63,161 nt of DNA from Leptotrichia hongkongensis (lineage in GTDB: Bacteria; Fusobacteriota; Fusobacteriia; Fusobacteriales; Leptotrichiaceae). Numbering within the stretch: the stretch's first letter is position 1; every line of letters starts with the position of its first letter. The notes under the pieces are model-generated. The model was not told the DNA's origin and ran no database searches. It saw only the letters and a program-made list of their open reading frames with translations. The translations under genes were made by a program, and so were the position numbers. Of the stretch, positions 1-9,466 are shown piece by piece. The stretch spans positions 1 to 63,161 of the forward strand of contig NZ_JBGORW010000011.1 in NCBI RefSeq assembly GCF_041538065.1, written 5' to 3'.

Positions 1-1
1 A

Positions 2-97
2 GTGGACAACACAAGATTCGGAGTGACAGTAAATGGAGGATATGACACTAAAGGTAAGAACGTGAGAGCAGGAATAGGATTCAGAGCTATTTACTAG
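2..97 (+). CDS. Autotransporter C-terminal end (partial, 5' end outside window)
   Basis: Frame 2 reads 31 codons and a TAG stop. The peptide is almost the same as the last 31 residues of the large autotransporter ending at 8009 (one Ala/Gly difference). Both end in GIGFRAIY, the last strand of an outer-membrane beta-barrel with an aromatic final residue, as the BAM machinery prefers. This shows that a second, similar autotransporter lies directly upstream. Most of the gene is outside the window, so its passenger is unknown. A terminator hairpin follows at 155. Confidence 0.85.
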   Translation: MDNTRFGVTVNGGYDTKGKNVRAGIGFRAIY

Positions 98-154
98 GCC
101 TATATAATTTTGAAAAATAATAGCTTTAGGTAAATAAAAAATTAAAAAATTAAG

Positions 155-187
155 AACAGCAGAATTTTGGTTTTGCTGTTTTTTTAT
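155..187 (+). terminator. Rho-independent terminator of the upstream autotransporter
   Basis: Seven-base stem AACAGCA / TGCTGTT (155-161 and 174-180) followed directly by a run of T. It lies 57 bases after the stop at 97. Confidence 0.8.
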
Positions 188-256
188 TTAATTAAAGTTT
201 AAACTAAATGAGTTATAATTTAAATAAAAGATTTATATAATGTTTTCATAAAAAAG

Positions 257-285
257 TTGTATTTTTTTTAATAATCTGATATAAT
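257..285 (+). promoter_or_regulatory. Sigma-70 type promoter, now facing a gene relic
   Basis: TTGTAT, a 17-base spacer, and TATAAT at 280-285. It points at the decayed autotransporter start at 547, so it was probably that gene's promoter. Seen by eye only. Confidence 0.55.
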
Positions 286-546
286 AAAACAGAAATAAAA
301 TTTGATTAAAATATAATCGCAACTATAATAAATTTATAAAAAACAGATGTAATTTAATATTACAATTGGGTTAAATAGATAAACTAAAATTAAAGAATTA
401 CGGCGATTTTATAATAACTATTTTAACTAAATATTTTTTTGTTATGAAGTAAATGCATAAAATTAATAAGACATATTGTATAAAAAAATTACTAATTTGA
501 TAGAATTTCCTATAAAAATGATTTATTAACAAAAAAGGAGAATAAA

Positions 547-585
547 ACGGCTAATAATTTGAGAAAAATTAAACAAGAAATTTAA
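547..585 (+). pseudogene. Relic 5' end of a lost autotransporter gene
   Basis: A strong AAGGAG ribosome site (535-540) is followed six bases later by ACG and codons reading A-N-N-L-R-K-I-K-Q-E-I, then TAA. The intact autotransporter at 846 starts M-T-N-N-L-R-K-V-K-Q-D-L. The match of ribosome site and ten codons suggests a third family member that lost its ATG (ATG to ACG) and everything after codon 12. Translation from ACG is unlikely to matter, since the frame stops at 583-585. Chance similarity is possible because the stretch is short. Confidence 0.6.
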
Positions 586-677
586 AAATAATTTTAATTT
601 ATTTTTGTAATTTAAATATATTAATAAGAAATATGTTTGATTATGAAATAAAAAATAAAAATATTTTTAAAATTGTA

Positions 678-706
678 TTGATTTATCTTATTGTTTCTGA
701 TAAAAT
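678..706 (+). promoter_or_regulatory. Putative promoter of the large autotransporter
   Basis: TTGATT, a 17-base spacer and TAAAAT (701-706). It is the best-spaced hexamer pair between the relic and the ATG at 846. Confidence 0.45.
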
Positions 707-845
707 AAAAAAAAGAGCATATTATTTTATATCTGTAAAATATAAGAAGTACAAAAAAATAATAAATTTAATCTAAATATTAATTTTTGGAGTTAATTTT
801 TTAGTCACTAGGTACATTAAAATATAAAAAGAAAGGAATAAAAAA

Positions 846-3800
846 ATGACAAATAATTTACGAAAAGTTAAGCAGGATTTATGTTCATTAGCAAAAAGAA
901 CAAAAGATTTTAAATATACAGATTCTGCACTATTTATGTTTTTGCTAACAGGACTTGTTATGGTAAGAAATAACTTGTTTTCGACAACAGCAAATAAGGA
1001 GATTAAAACTCAAAAAGAAGAAATATTTACATCAATTAAAAATATACATCAGAAATTCAAAGAAACAAGAAAAGAAAATGATAAATTGTTAAAAGATGCA
1101 AATTTAGAATTAATTCAATTGATGGAGCAAGGAGACCATGTGGTAAAATCTCCATGGAGTTCATGGCAGTATGGAATGAACTATTTTAATAACAATTGGA
1201 ATGGCACATATAAAGGGCGTGGAGATAAGAAAGAAAAATACCCTTATGAAGGCGTATTCCAGAGAAGTGATGATGCATTTGAAAGATACACTTCACTTTT
1301 AAGTTCAAAATATAAAGAGTTACCAACTTCAACAAATCCATATTCTGCATCTTCAAATGCAAGATTGGGATTATCAAACAAAGGATATGGAATTTCAAGT
1401 ACTTCACCTAGACAGGAGCCATTATCTACATTAAACGTAGACGCTTCAATAAGACCAAAAGATGTGTCTAGAGATCCTGTGGAAGCACCAAGAGTATCTG
1501 TACCTGTACCACAATTAAGTGCGATTGGTGTGCCAAACTTATTGCCACCTTCATTGAATATACCAACGCCTGCTACACCGACAATAAGTCTAAACTTACC
1601 AACACCAAACACAAATCCATTTACGGATTTCTGTTTTACATGTGGAACGCAAAATGGAGTTCACCAAGTTGATAACACTAAGTCTTTTAATGATGCACGG
1701 CATAACAGTTCTGATGGAAATGATCCTGATAAAACGCCTAACTGGACGGATGGAGGTAACAATAAATTCTGGACAGGGTTTAATCCAGTTACAGGTTTAT
1801 TAACTCCTAATTCTGGAATAAACGGAAATATAAGAAATTTTTCCTATTCAAGTGGAGGAAGAACTAACTGGACACCAAGAACTGCAGCAACACTGTATTT
1901 TAATAAGTCTTATGATACAAGAGCAAGAGCTAATACAGCTCAAGGACTATCAGCTGCAAATATGAAAAAACCAAAACCTGATCCAGTAGGATTTGAAGCA
2001 AGAAATATTGAAGTGTATGTTGCTGGAAATGTATCAGACAACGCTGGAAATAATGCAGGGAAAACTAATGGCAATCACGATGGAGCAATAGGAATACATA
2101 CAGTTTGGGATGGAACACTTTCAAATATTAAAGGGCATCTATATGGAAGAGCAAATTTCCTTTCAATAGAGACTTGGCATTCAGGAAGGCTACAATTTAA
2201 TAATGTATCAGTAAATATTGAAAGAGATGACAGCAAAGGAATAAAAGCAAATGAGAACACTTTATTCTATATCTATCCAGCAACTTATGATACAATAGCT
2301 TCTCATAACTACTGGGCAGGAGCACCAAAGCAACGTGGAGGATTTATTGGAAAAGTTGATGCAAAAATTACGTCAAATAAAAACATTGTATACTCTGTAC
2401 TTGGGGCTCAAGGTTCGTTTGAAATAACTAGTACAGGTAAATACGAGTTAGAAGGAGCAGATAATATTGTTTATTCTGGATTGGGATATTCTCCTAACTT
2501 TAATAATTTAAAAGGTAGTGGAATAGTTCAAGATTTATACAACACTGGTTTAACTCCTTCATTAAAACTTGATAAAGCGCCAGAATCTTATGGTGATGGA
2601 AATGTTGTAATGTTATTCAATAATAGAATTAGTTTAGCTGGAAAAGCATTTTATGATTCTCCTACTAACAGTTCAAATCAATATATATCAAACGATGGAA
2701 ATGGACCTGTTAGAAAAGCCAATTGGGAAAAATCAGGAGTTGGAATATATCAAGGGGAAATAAGAGCAAAAGCAATTATTGGTAATCAATTAAATATGGC
2801 AAATTCTGGAACTCAAACAGCAGCAGGAAATACAACTACTATAAGAAATGGTGGTATTGAAACAGAAAGAACAGGTGATGCCAACTATGTTGAAAATAAT
2901 ATAGGAATATATGCAAGATCTGGTCAAAGAGGAAAAGAAACAATTAATGGACAGGTAGCTGAAATTAAGCCTTCACAAGATTTAGGAGCTATAGATGCTG
3001 CAAGAGGTACTGACTTTAATAGAGATGAAGTTCATTCCTTACAAGTTAATGATATTGATATCAGTTTTGGTAAATATGCTAAAAATGGTATTATGATGGT
3101 TTCAGAAAATGGAACTGTTTTAGATGCAGCTATGAGTACTAATAAACATGAGGGTAGCGATACAACAACTGTACCTATAATGACAGGAGATATTAAAGAT
3201 TACGGAACAGCAAATCTTAATGGAAAAATTTCATATAATGATGCTAGTAACGAGGCTGCAACTGGAACAATAATAGCTTATTCAGATGGAAAATGGCAAA
3301 ATAGCGTTCACGGAATGATTTCGAATGAAGCTAAAAGATTTGAAGGAAAACCTAGTGAAATTAATATAGGACGTAATGTTGTTCTTACTGGAAGATATAA
3401 AAAGTTTGCTGATGGAACAGAGTCTACTCCAGTAGCTTATGTAGCGAAAAACGGCGGAGAAATTACTGCTCATGAAAAAACTTCAGCAAAAGGTTTTGGA
3501 GGATTATTAGCTTATGCTGAAGCAGGAGGTAAAGTTACATTAAAGAAAGAAGCTGACTCAGTAAGTGAATGGGCTAAGAAAGACCAGGAAACAAAGCCTT
3601 ATCTGTATGAAAATATTGGAGGATATGCTAAAGGTTCAGGTTCGACTGTTACTTTTGAAGACAATCTGAAAATTAATGGTATGGCAGGTTTTGCTGATGG
3701 AACTGGAGCAGTTGTAAACTTGAATAAAAATGCAAATAAAGTGCAGACAGGTAAAAGTGGAGCGTTAGTAGCTCTTAATGGAGGATTGGTTAATTTTGGC

Positions 3801-6800
3801 GGTGGAGATATCTACCATGAAACTGAGGTAACAACTAACAGTGTTGGAACAGCTAATCAAGGTGATAATGCAGGAAATCATGCACAATCAACACCATTTT
3901 TTGCTGGAGCTAACTCAAAAGTAAACTTCACAGGCGCTACAACAATAAACATGTCAGATGGTATTTTAAAAGCTGGAGAAACTTCTGATTATACTGCAAC
4001 AGCAGGAACAGCTACTAAATATAACGGTATGCAGAATGTTAGTGTTAAACTTACTGGAGACAATGTAGTTTTAGCTGCATATGATGGAAATACAACAAAC
4101 TGGACTGGATCATCAGCAGGATCATCACAGGTTATGACTGAAATGAAAATAAATCCTTCCAATTTTAATTCTAACGGGAAAAAGTATAAAATATTCTATA
4201 TTAATGGAATATTCAATTTAAATACTAACCTAGATTTAGATGATGCAACTAATGAATTTAACAAGAGTCTTGGTTTATCAAATGAAAAATTTAATATAGC
4301 AAATGGAATGACAGTAAGCTCTCTTACAGGTAAAGGGCTTGTTATGGGATCAAATACCAGTGCAACTGATAATACAAGCAACATGTATAACAATGAAGGA
4401 ACTGTTGATATAAAAGGCGGAAATGTAGCGTCAACAACTGCGTTAAATGTAAGTTATGGAACAATTCATAATAAAAATCTGATAAATGTTGACAAAGGTA
4501 TTGGTGCATATGGAATAAATGGAAGTAAACTGATAAATGATCAGAATGCCAATATAAATATAACTGGCGAAGGTGTAGGAATGGCAGCCTTTACTTCAGG
4601 AACTTCTTTACAGGATTATGGAACAGATAAAAATATTGCTAACGGTACATTAGGTACAGCAAAAACATTAGAAATATTAAATAAAGGAACGCTTACTGTA
4701 AACGGAGATACTTCTGTAGGAATTTATGGTAAAACTGATAAGTTAGCAGGTGCTCATGCAAGTACAAATATAACTAGAGCAAACGGGCTTATCAGTAACG
4801 AAGGAAAAATTATTATGACAGGAAATAAAGCTGTTGGAATTGTATCTAACGGATTAGGTAATACTGTTACATTGAATGGAACAGGAAGTTCTGACATAGT
4901 AATTCAAGGTACAGAAGGAATTGGAGTATATGCTGAAAATTCAGATGTTAACTTACTGACAAATTACGGAATAGAAGTTAAAGATAAAGGAACAGGAATA
5001 TTTATAAAAGATGGAAGTAACGTTAGTGCAGGAACACTTGAACTGAAATATAGCGGATCAAATACTGAAACAGGAGTAGGATTGTTTTATGACAATGCAT
5101 CTGGAGGAGTTAAGGTAAATAATACAAATGTAAATCTTGTCGATACAGTCGGAACAACAGGAGGCGTTGTAGGACTATATGTAAAAGGAAATGGTGGACT
5201 TCTGACAAATAATGGAAATGTATCAGGAGACAGGGGTTATGGATTAATTACAGAAGGAACAGAACTTGTAAATGCGGGTATAATTACATTGAATAACCCT
5301 GTTGATGCAGCAACCAAGAAACCAAGTGTAGGAATTTATACAAAAGCAACTGATAAAATAACAAATAACGGAACAATAACAGTGGGAGATAATTCAGTTG
5401 GGATATATGGACATGCAGTTGATAATAACGGAACAATAAATACTGGTGCAGGTGGTACAGGTATATATAGTTCAGGTGGAGATGTAAATCTTAATTCTGG
5501 AAGTATAAATGTAGGTACTGAAAAAGCTGCGGCAGTCTATACAAACGGAAGTGGTCAAACTGTAAGAGCACATTCTGGAAGCAATTTATCAATAGGAGAT
5601 AATTCGTTTGGATTTATCAACGAATCAAAAACAAGTGGAACAGGAAATAAAATTATAAGTGATATTTCAAGTATAAGTAATCTTGGTAATGAAACAGTTT
5701 ACATATATTCAGCAGATGCTAGAGCAGGTGCAGAAGTAATTAATAATACAAACTTAACTTCTACAGGTTCATATAACTATGGATTGTATTCAGCTGGAAA
5801 AGTAACAAACAATGCAGATATAAACTTTGGAAGCGGATTTGGAAATGTTGGAATATATAGTACTCATGGAGGAGAAGCAACAAATGCTGCAGGAAAGAAT
5901 ATTACAGTAGGCGCTTCGTTTATAGATGATAACAATCCATTGAATAATAGATATGCAGTTGGAATGGCTGCAGGATTTACTCCAACACAAAGTGAAATTG
6001 CTGCAGGTAAAAGAGCTTATACAGGAAATATTATAAATAATGGGACTATTAATGTGACAGGTCCATCTAGTATAGGGATGTATGGAACAGGTCAAGGAAC
6101 AAAAGTAATTAACGCAGCAGGAGCAACAATAAATCTAAATGCAAGCAATACTACAGGAATGTATTTAGATAACGGAGCATACGGATACAACTACGGAACA
6201 ATCAGATCAAATGGTACTGGACTTGAAAAAGTAGTTGGAGTGGTTGTTAAGAATGGTTCAACAATTGAAAATCATGGAGACATAATTTTAGATGCAAAAT
6301 CTGCAGTTGGAATACTTGCTAAAGGAGATGTTGCAGGAAATAACCTTGGAATAATCAAAAACTATAAAACAATGATTATACAAGGTGAAGGTTCTATAGA
6401 TGAAAAAGCAGATGGAAATCAAAGCAGCCTCGGAAAAGGATTGATGGGAGTATCGATAGATGTACCTAAGGGATCAAGTGTAGGAACAATAACAGTAAAC
6501 GGAAATCCTGTAGTGCCTACGATTGCTACTTCATCAGCTGAAGAATATAAGGCAATGCAGACTTCTACAATAGGAATGTATATAGATACTTCGAGCAAGA
6601 GATTTACTAATCCTATTCAAGGATTAAGCGCATTAAGCGGCTTAGCTAAAGCGGATCTTATTATAGGTGCAGAAGCGGCAGAAAACACTACAAGTAAATA
6701 TATTCAGCTGGATAAGAAAATACTGGATCCATACAATGAAATGATAAAGAAAAATCCTCAGATAAAAGACTGGAACATATACTCAGGATCATTAACTTGG

Positions 6801-8009
6801 ATGGCAACAGTTGCACAAAATCAAACAGATGGAACAATAGAAAATGCATATATGGCTAAAATTCCTTATACTTTCTGGGCTGGAAAAGAACCTAATCCTG
6901 TAGAAGTTACAGATACATATAACTTCTTAGACGGACTTGAACAAAGATACGGTGTAGAAGGACTTGGAACAAGAGAAAAAACTTTATTTGATAAAATAAG
7001 CGGTATAGGAAACAATGAACAGGTTCTATTCTTCCAGGCAATAGATGAAATGATGGGACATCAATATGGAAATACTCAGCAAAGAATCAATTCGACAGGA
7101 AATATGCTAGACAAGGAATTCAACTATCTGAAAAAAGAGTGGAGAAATCCTTCTAAACAGAATAACAAGATTAAAGTGTTTGGCATGAGAGATGAATATA
7201 ATACAGATACTGCAGGAATCATTAACTATACAAGTAATTCTTATGGATTCGCATATGTTCATGAAGATGAAGCAATCAAGCTTGGAAACAGTTCAGGATG
7301 GTATGCAGGAGCTGTGACTAACAGGTTCAAGTTCAAGGATATTGGAAAATCAAGTGAAAATCAGACAATGATTAAAGCTGGAGTGTTCAAGAAAATGTCA
7401 CCTAAGAAAGACTATAACGGAGCATTGCAATGGACAATAGGCGGAGATGTATTTGCGGGACTTAATGAAATGAGACGTAGATATCTTGTAGTAGATGACA
7501 TATTCGAGGCGAAATCTGACTATCATTCTTATGGAGCGGCAGTTAAGACAGATTTAGGATACGATATAAGAATGAGCGAGAGAACACATTTGCGTCCTTA
7601 CGGAGCATTAAAGATGGAATATGGAAGATTCAACAATATCAAGGAAGATAATGGTGAAATGAGACTGGAAGTAAAAGGCAATGATTATTTCTCAGTGAAA
7701 CCAGAAGTTGGTGTTGAATTTAAATATGTACAGCCACTAGCGGTAAGAACAAATTTATCAGTAGGATTGACAGCATCTTATGAAAATGAACTAGGAAAAG
7801 TTGGAGAAGTTAAGAATAAAGGAAGAGTAAGATATACGACGGCAGACTGGTTTAACATAAGAGGAGAGAAGGATGACAGACGAGGAAATGGTAAATTTGA
7901 CTTAAACATAGGAGTAGACAATACAAGATTTGGAGTAACAGTAAATGGAGGATATGACACTAAAGGCAAGAATGTAAGAGGTGGAATAGGATTTAGAGCT
8001 ATTTACTAG
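846..8009 (+). CDS. Giant type Va autotransporter, 2387 residues
   Basis: A surface protein that would carry its own outer-membrane pore. Residues 1-100 hold a basic start, a hydrophobic stretch near 27-41 (signal or anchor segment) and a Lys/Glu-rich coiled-coil-like segment. This layout is known from the autotransporter-associated N-terminal domain of Fusobacteria. A Pro/Ser/Thr-rich linker (about 200-260) follows, then a Cys-x-x-Cys pair near residue 262. The passenger, about 270-2080, is Gly/Asn/Thr-rich. Its later half (about 1180-1880) repeats units such as NNGTI...VGIYG, as expected of a right-handed beta-helix. From about 2100 to the end is a beta-barrel of alternating strands ending GIGFRAIY. 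The ribosome site is AAGGA (834-838). The passenger shows no recognised catalytic domain, so adhesin or aggregation roles are inference. Related copies lie directly upstream. Confidence 0.9.
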   Translation: MTNNLRKVKQDLCSLAKRTKDFKYTDSALFMFLLTGLVMVRNNLFSTTANKEIKTQKEEIFTSIKNIHQKFKETRKENDKLLKDANLELIQLMEQGDHVVKSPWSSWQYGMNYFNNNWNGTYKGRGDKKEKYPYEGVFQRSDDAFERYTSLLSSKYKELPTSTNPYSASSNARLGLSNKGYGISSTSPRQEPLSTLNVDASIRPKDVSRDPVEAPRVSVPVPQLSAIGVPNLLPPSLNIPTPATPTISLNLPTPNTNPFTDFCFTCGTQNGVHQVDNTKSFNDARHNSSDGNDPDKTPNWTDGGNNKFWTGFNPVTGLLTPNSGINGNIRNFSYSSGGRTNWTPRTAATLYFNKSYDTRARANTAQGLSAANMKKPKPDPVGFEARNIEVYVAGNVSDNAGNNAGKTNGNHDGAIGIHTVWDGTLSNIKGHLYGRANFLSIETWHSGRLQFNNVSVNIERDDSKGIKANENTLFYIYPATYDTIASHNYWAGAPKQRGGFIGKVDAKITSNKNIVYSVLGAQGSFEITSTGKYELEGADNIVYSGLGYSPNFNNLKGSGIVQDLYNTGLTPSLKLDKAPESYGDGNVVMLFNNRISLAGKAFYDSPTNSSNQYISNDGNGPVRKANWEKSGVGIYQGEIRAKAIIGNQLNMANSGTQTAAGNTTTIRNGGIETERTGDANYVENNIGIYARSGQRGKETINGQVAEIKPSQDLGAIDAARGTDFNRDEVHSLQVNDIDISFGKYAKNGIMMVSENGTVLDAAMSTNKHEGSDTTTVPIMTGDIKDYGTANLNGKISYNDASNEAATGTIIAYSDGKWQNSVHGMISNEAKRFEGKPSEINIGRNVVLTGRYKKFADGTESTPVAYVAKNGGEITAHEKTSAKGFGGLLAYAEAGGKVTLKKEADSVSEWAKKDQETKPYLYENIGGYAKGSGSTVTFEDNLKINGMAGFADGTGAVVNLNKNANKVQTGKSGALVALNGGLVNFGGGDIYHETEVTTNSVGTANQGDNAGNHAQSTPFFAGANSKVNFTGATTINMSDGILKAGETSDYTATAGTATKYNGMQNVSVKLTGDNVVLAAYDGNTTNWTGSSAGSSQVMTEMKINPSNFNSNGKKYKIFYINGIFNLNTNLDLDDATNEFNKSLGLSNEKFNIANGMTVSSLTGKGLVMGSNTSATDNTSNMYNNEGTVDIKGGNVASTTALNVSYGTIHNKNLINVDKGIGAYGINGSKLINDQNANINITGEGVGMAAFTSGTSLQDYGTDKNIANGTLGTAKTLEILNKGTLTVNGDTSVGIYGKTDKLAGAHASTNITRANGLISNEGKIIMTGNKAVGIVSNGLGNTVTLNGTGSSDIVIQGTEGIGVYAENSDVNLLTNYGIEVKDKGTGIFIKDGSNVSAGTLELKYSGSNTETGVGLFYDNASGGVKVNNTNVNLVDTVGTTGGVVGLYVKGNGGLLTNNGNVSGDRGYGLITEGTELVNAGIITLNNPVDAATKKPSVGIYTKATDKITNNGTITVGDNSVGIYGHAVDNNGTINTGAGGTGIYSSGGDVNLNSGSINVGTEKAAAVYTNGSGQTVRAHSGSNLSIGDNSFGFINESKTSGTGNKIISDISSISNLGNETVYIYSADARAGAEVINNTNLTSTGSYNYGLYSAGKVTNNADINFGSGFGNVGIYSTHGGEATNAAGKNITVGASFIDDNNPLNNRYAVGMAAGFTPTQSEIAAGKRAYTGNIINNGTINVTGPSSIGMYGTGQGTKVINAAGATINLNASNTTGMYLDNGAYGYNYGTIRSNGTGLEKVVGVVVKNGSTIENHGDIILDAKSAVGILAKGDVAGNNLGIIKNYKTMIIQGEGSIDEKADGNQSSLGKGLMGVSIDVPKGSSVGTITVNGNPVVPTIATSSAEEYKAMQTSTIGMYIDTSSKRFTNPIQGLSALSGLAKADLIIGAEAAENTTSKYIQLDKKILDPYNEMIKKNPQIKDWNIYSGSLTWMATVAQNQTDGTIENAYMAKIPYTFWAGKEPNPVEVTDTYNFLDGLEQRYGVEGLGTREKTLFDKISGIGNNEQVLFFQAIDEMMGHQYGNTQQRINSTGNMLDKEFNYLKKEWRNPSKQNNKIKVFGMRDEYNTDTAGIINYTSNSYGFAYVHEDEAIKLGNSSGWYAGAVTNRFKFKDIGKSSENQTMIKAGVFKKMSPKKDYNGALQWTIGGDVFAGLNEMRRRYLVVDDIFEAKSDYHSYGAAVKTDLGYDIRMSERTHLRPYGALKMEYGRFNNIKEDNGEMRLEVKGNDYFSVKPEVGVEFKYVQPLAVRTNLSVGLTASYENELGKVGEVKNKGRVRYTTADWFNIRGEKDDRRGNGKFDLNIGVDNTRFGVTVNGGYDTKGKNVRGGIGFRAIY

Positions 8010-8046
8010 AATTTAAATAAGATATGTCTAAATATCTAAATAATAA

Positions 8047-8092
8047 AAAAATCAGGAGTTAATCTTTTTTGGATTTGCTTCTGATTTTTTTC
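8047..8092 (+). terminator. Rho-independent terminator of the autotransporter
   Basis: AATCAGGAG pairs with CTTCTGATT (one G-U), followed by T6-7, about 40 bases after the stop codon. Confidence 0.8.
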
Positions 8093-8120
8093 TAGGGATT
8101 GTTTATTAATTTAAATATTT

Positions 8121-8226
8121 TATAGTAAAACTACTTTAAAACTAAACTCAAAAGTTATGACTATTTAACTCAAACCCTAAATTTATATAATTTTTATTAG
8201 TTAGATTTTAAATAAGTTTGAGTATA
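8121..8226 (+). mobile_element. 105-bp MITE-like element, copy A
   Basis: One of four related intergenic copies. It starts TATAGTAAAACTACTTTAAA and ends near AGTTTGAGTATA. The first and last 28 bases are imperfect inverted repeats of each other. The middle holds GACTATTTAACTCAAACC, shared with the other copies. It has no coding capacity. The right end of this copy is the most diverged. Confidence 0.6.
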
Positions 8227-8289
8227 TATTTAATTTTTTTTAATAAATTTAGTATTTTATCAAAAATTATGTAAAAACTAGAAACAAAA

Positions 8290-8323
8290 ATCGGAAGTAA
8301 ATCTAATATGAATAACTTCCGAT
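8290..8323 (-). terminator. Terminator of mscL
   Basis: Perfect nine-base stem ATCGGAAGT / ACTTCCGAT, followed on the minus strand by TTTTTG, just after the mscL stop. Confidence 0.75.
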
Positions 8324-8333
8324 TACTATTTTA

Positions 8334-8735
8334 TTATTTATTTTTTAAAATATCTCTAATTTCAGCCAATAATGTTTCTTCTTTTGTTGGAACAGCTTCA
8401 ATAACTTCTTCTACAGTTTTGGCGGCAGGTTTTCTTAATTTATTTACAAATTTTACCATTAAGAAAATAACAAATGCCATAATTAGAAAATTAACTATAT
8501 TCTGAATAAATAATCCATATTTTACTGCAGCTTCTGGAGTTGTTCCAGTAGCAGGAGTAATAACTATTTTTAAATTTGAAAAATCAATTTTTCCTAAAAT
8601 AATTCCAATAATAGGCATAATTATATCGTCAACCAATGAAGTTACTATTTTTCCAAAAGCAGCACCAATAATAACTCCAACTGCTAAATCCATTACATTC
8701 CCCTTTGAGATAAATTCCTTGAATTCTTTAAACAT
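8334..8735 (-). CDS. mscL: Large-conductance mechanosensitive channel MscL
   Basis: A homopentameric inner-membrane valve that opens under membrane tension and releases solutes during osmotic downshock. The 133 residues are the usual length. The N-terminal amphipathic helix (MFKEFKEFISKGN) leads into the first membrane helix with the family signature DLAVGVIIGAAFGKIV (residues 16-31). A periplasmic loop rich in Thr/Pro follows, then the second helix (about 75-97) and a charged C-terminal helical bundle. The ribosome site AAAGGAG sits before the ATG. It is a single-gene unit with its own promoter and terminator. Confidence 0.97.
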   Translation of the reverse strand: MFKEFKEFISKGNVMDLAVGVIIGAAFGKIVTSLVDDIIMPIIGIILGKIDFSNLKIVITPATGTTPEAAVKYGLFIQNIVNFLIMAFVIFLMVKFVNKLRKPAAKTVEEVIEAVPTKEETLLAEIRDILKNK

Positions 8736-8770
8736 TAAAGTAATTCTCCTTTCAAAATTTTATACCGTTT

Positions 8771-8799
8771 ATTATAATGTATTTTTTTTAAAATTGCAA
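8771..8799 (-). promoter_or_regulatory. Promoter of mscL
   Basis: On the minus strand, TTGCAA, a 17-base spacer and TATAAT (8776-8771). It lies 36 bases upstream of the mscL start. Confidence 0.7.
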
Positions 8800-8898
8800 C
8801 TATTTTATTTAGAAAATAGCTAAAATTTTGAAAATTTTATTTATTAAATAGTTGGAGTTCAATAAACAGAAGATTCATAAGATTATTAAAATTAATTT

Positions 8899-8923
8899 AT
8901 GCTATATAAATGGGAAATAGCAT
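8899..8923 (-). terminator. Weak terminator after the repressor operon
   Basis: Seven-base stem ATGCTAT / ATAGCAT overlapping the last base of the 118-residue gene, followed on the minus strand by AAATTAATTTT. The U-tract is interrupted, so strength is uncertain. Confidence 0.4.
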
Positions 8924-9279
8924 TAAGCTTCTTTTATATTTAATTTTTTATATTTTGCATTTTTTCTTATATCCAAAGCACGGAAAAATACTTTGTTAAG
9001 TGAGATTAAAAGTTTTTTTCTGTCTTCATCTTTTAGAATACCGTTATTGTTATATACAAAGCTATCAGAAATTAGACATTTGATATATTGGAATGTTTCT
9101 GACTTGTCTAGTAAAGCAACTCGTTTATCATTAGACAAATTGTATTTTTGGGCTTCCTTGCTTAACTTGTCAATACTATATTTTTTTATTTCTTTTAGAT
9201 ATTCTAATTTATCCTTTTTGAAATCAAAATTACCGTTTTCATCTATAACTGCAGAAATAGGACCTTTAACTAATGTCAT
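8923..9279 (-). CDS. Small hypothetical protein, 118 residues
   Basis: I do not recognise a family. The protein is Lys/Glu-rich, predicted mostly helical, soluble, and without a signal peptide or membrane segment. It begins MTLVKGPISAVIDENGNFDF and is rich in KYxKxxxxKL-like helices. Its start overlaps the end of the 59-residue gene by 14 bases and is preceded by a good AGGAGG site, so the two are translated from one mRNA. It is the last gene of the three-gene unit that starts with an S24-type repressor. That context suggests a function switched on by DNA damage or stress, but nothing in the protein itself shows it. Confidence 0.7.
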   Translation of the reverse strand: MTLVKGPISAVIDENGNFDFKKDKLEYLKEIKKYSIDKLSKEAQKYNLSNDKRVALLDKSETFQYIKCLISDSFVYNNNGILKDEDRKKLLISLNKVFFRALDIRKNAKYKKLNIKEA

Positions 9280-9445
9280 TTTTCTTATCCTCCTTTATTT
9301 TATTATTTAAATTTTCAAGATATTCTTTTGCTCCGTCAACAAATGAGACTGTATCAGTCTCAGAATCTAAAGTGGATAAAATGGGTATTTTAATTCCATT
9401 TATCTCTATATATTCAAATTTTTCCTCTTGATTTTTATTAGACAT
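9266..9445 (-). CDS. Small acidic hypothetical protein, 59 residues
   Basis: Reads MSNKNQEEKFEYIEINGIKI and then a Ser/Thr/Asp-rich middle and an amphipathic charged helix, ending KNDIS. It has a clear GGAGG site (9451-9457) upstream and overlaps the next gene by 14 bases, so it is a real member of the repressor operon despite its size. It lies 21 bases after the repressor gene. No family is recognised. Short acidic partner proteins are common beside repressors, so an antitoxin-like or adaptor role is possible, but this is a guess. Confidence 0.6.
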   Translation of the reverse strand: MSNKNQEEKFEYIEINGIKIPILSTLDSETDTVSFVDGAKEYLENLNNKIKEDKKNDIS

Positions 9446-9466
9446 CTTTATACCTCCATTTTATTT

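Larger units (their letters stand above)
98..845 (+). other. Long AT-rich spacer between two autotransporter genes
   Basis: 748 bases without an intact gene. It holds the terminator of the upstream gene (155-187), a good promoter (257-285), the relic start of a lost autotransporter gene (547-585), and a second promoter (678-706) that would give the large autotransporter an mRNA leader of roughly 130 bases. The rest is A/T-rich with no recognisable coding sequence. Confidence 0.7.

Noticed and set aside
5790..6095. Long antisense frame within the autotransporter
   Set aside because: Composition is Ser/Cys/Ile-rich, matching the shadow of Gly/Asn/Thr repeats. It lacks a ribosome site and the plus-strand gene is clear.
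4380..6500. Tandem DNA repeats in the autotransporter
   Set aside because: Units such as NNGTI/VGIYG repeat at protein level with varied DNA, so they are beta-helix rungs and not a slippage-prone DNA array.
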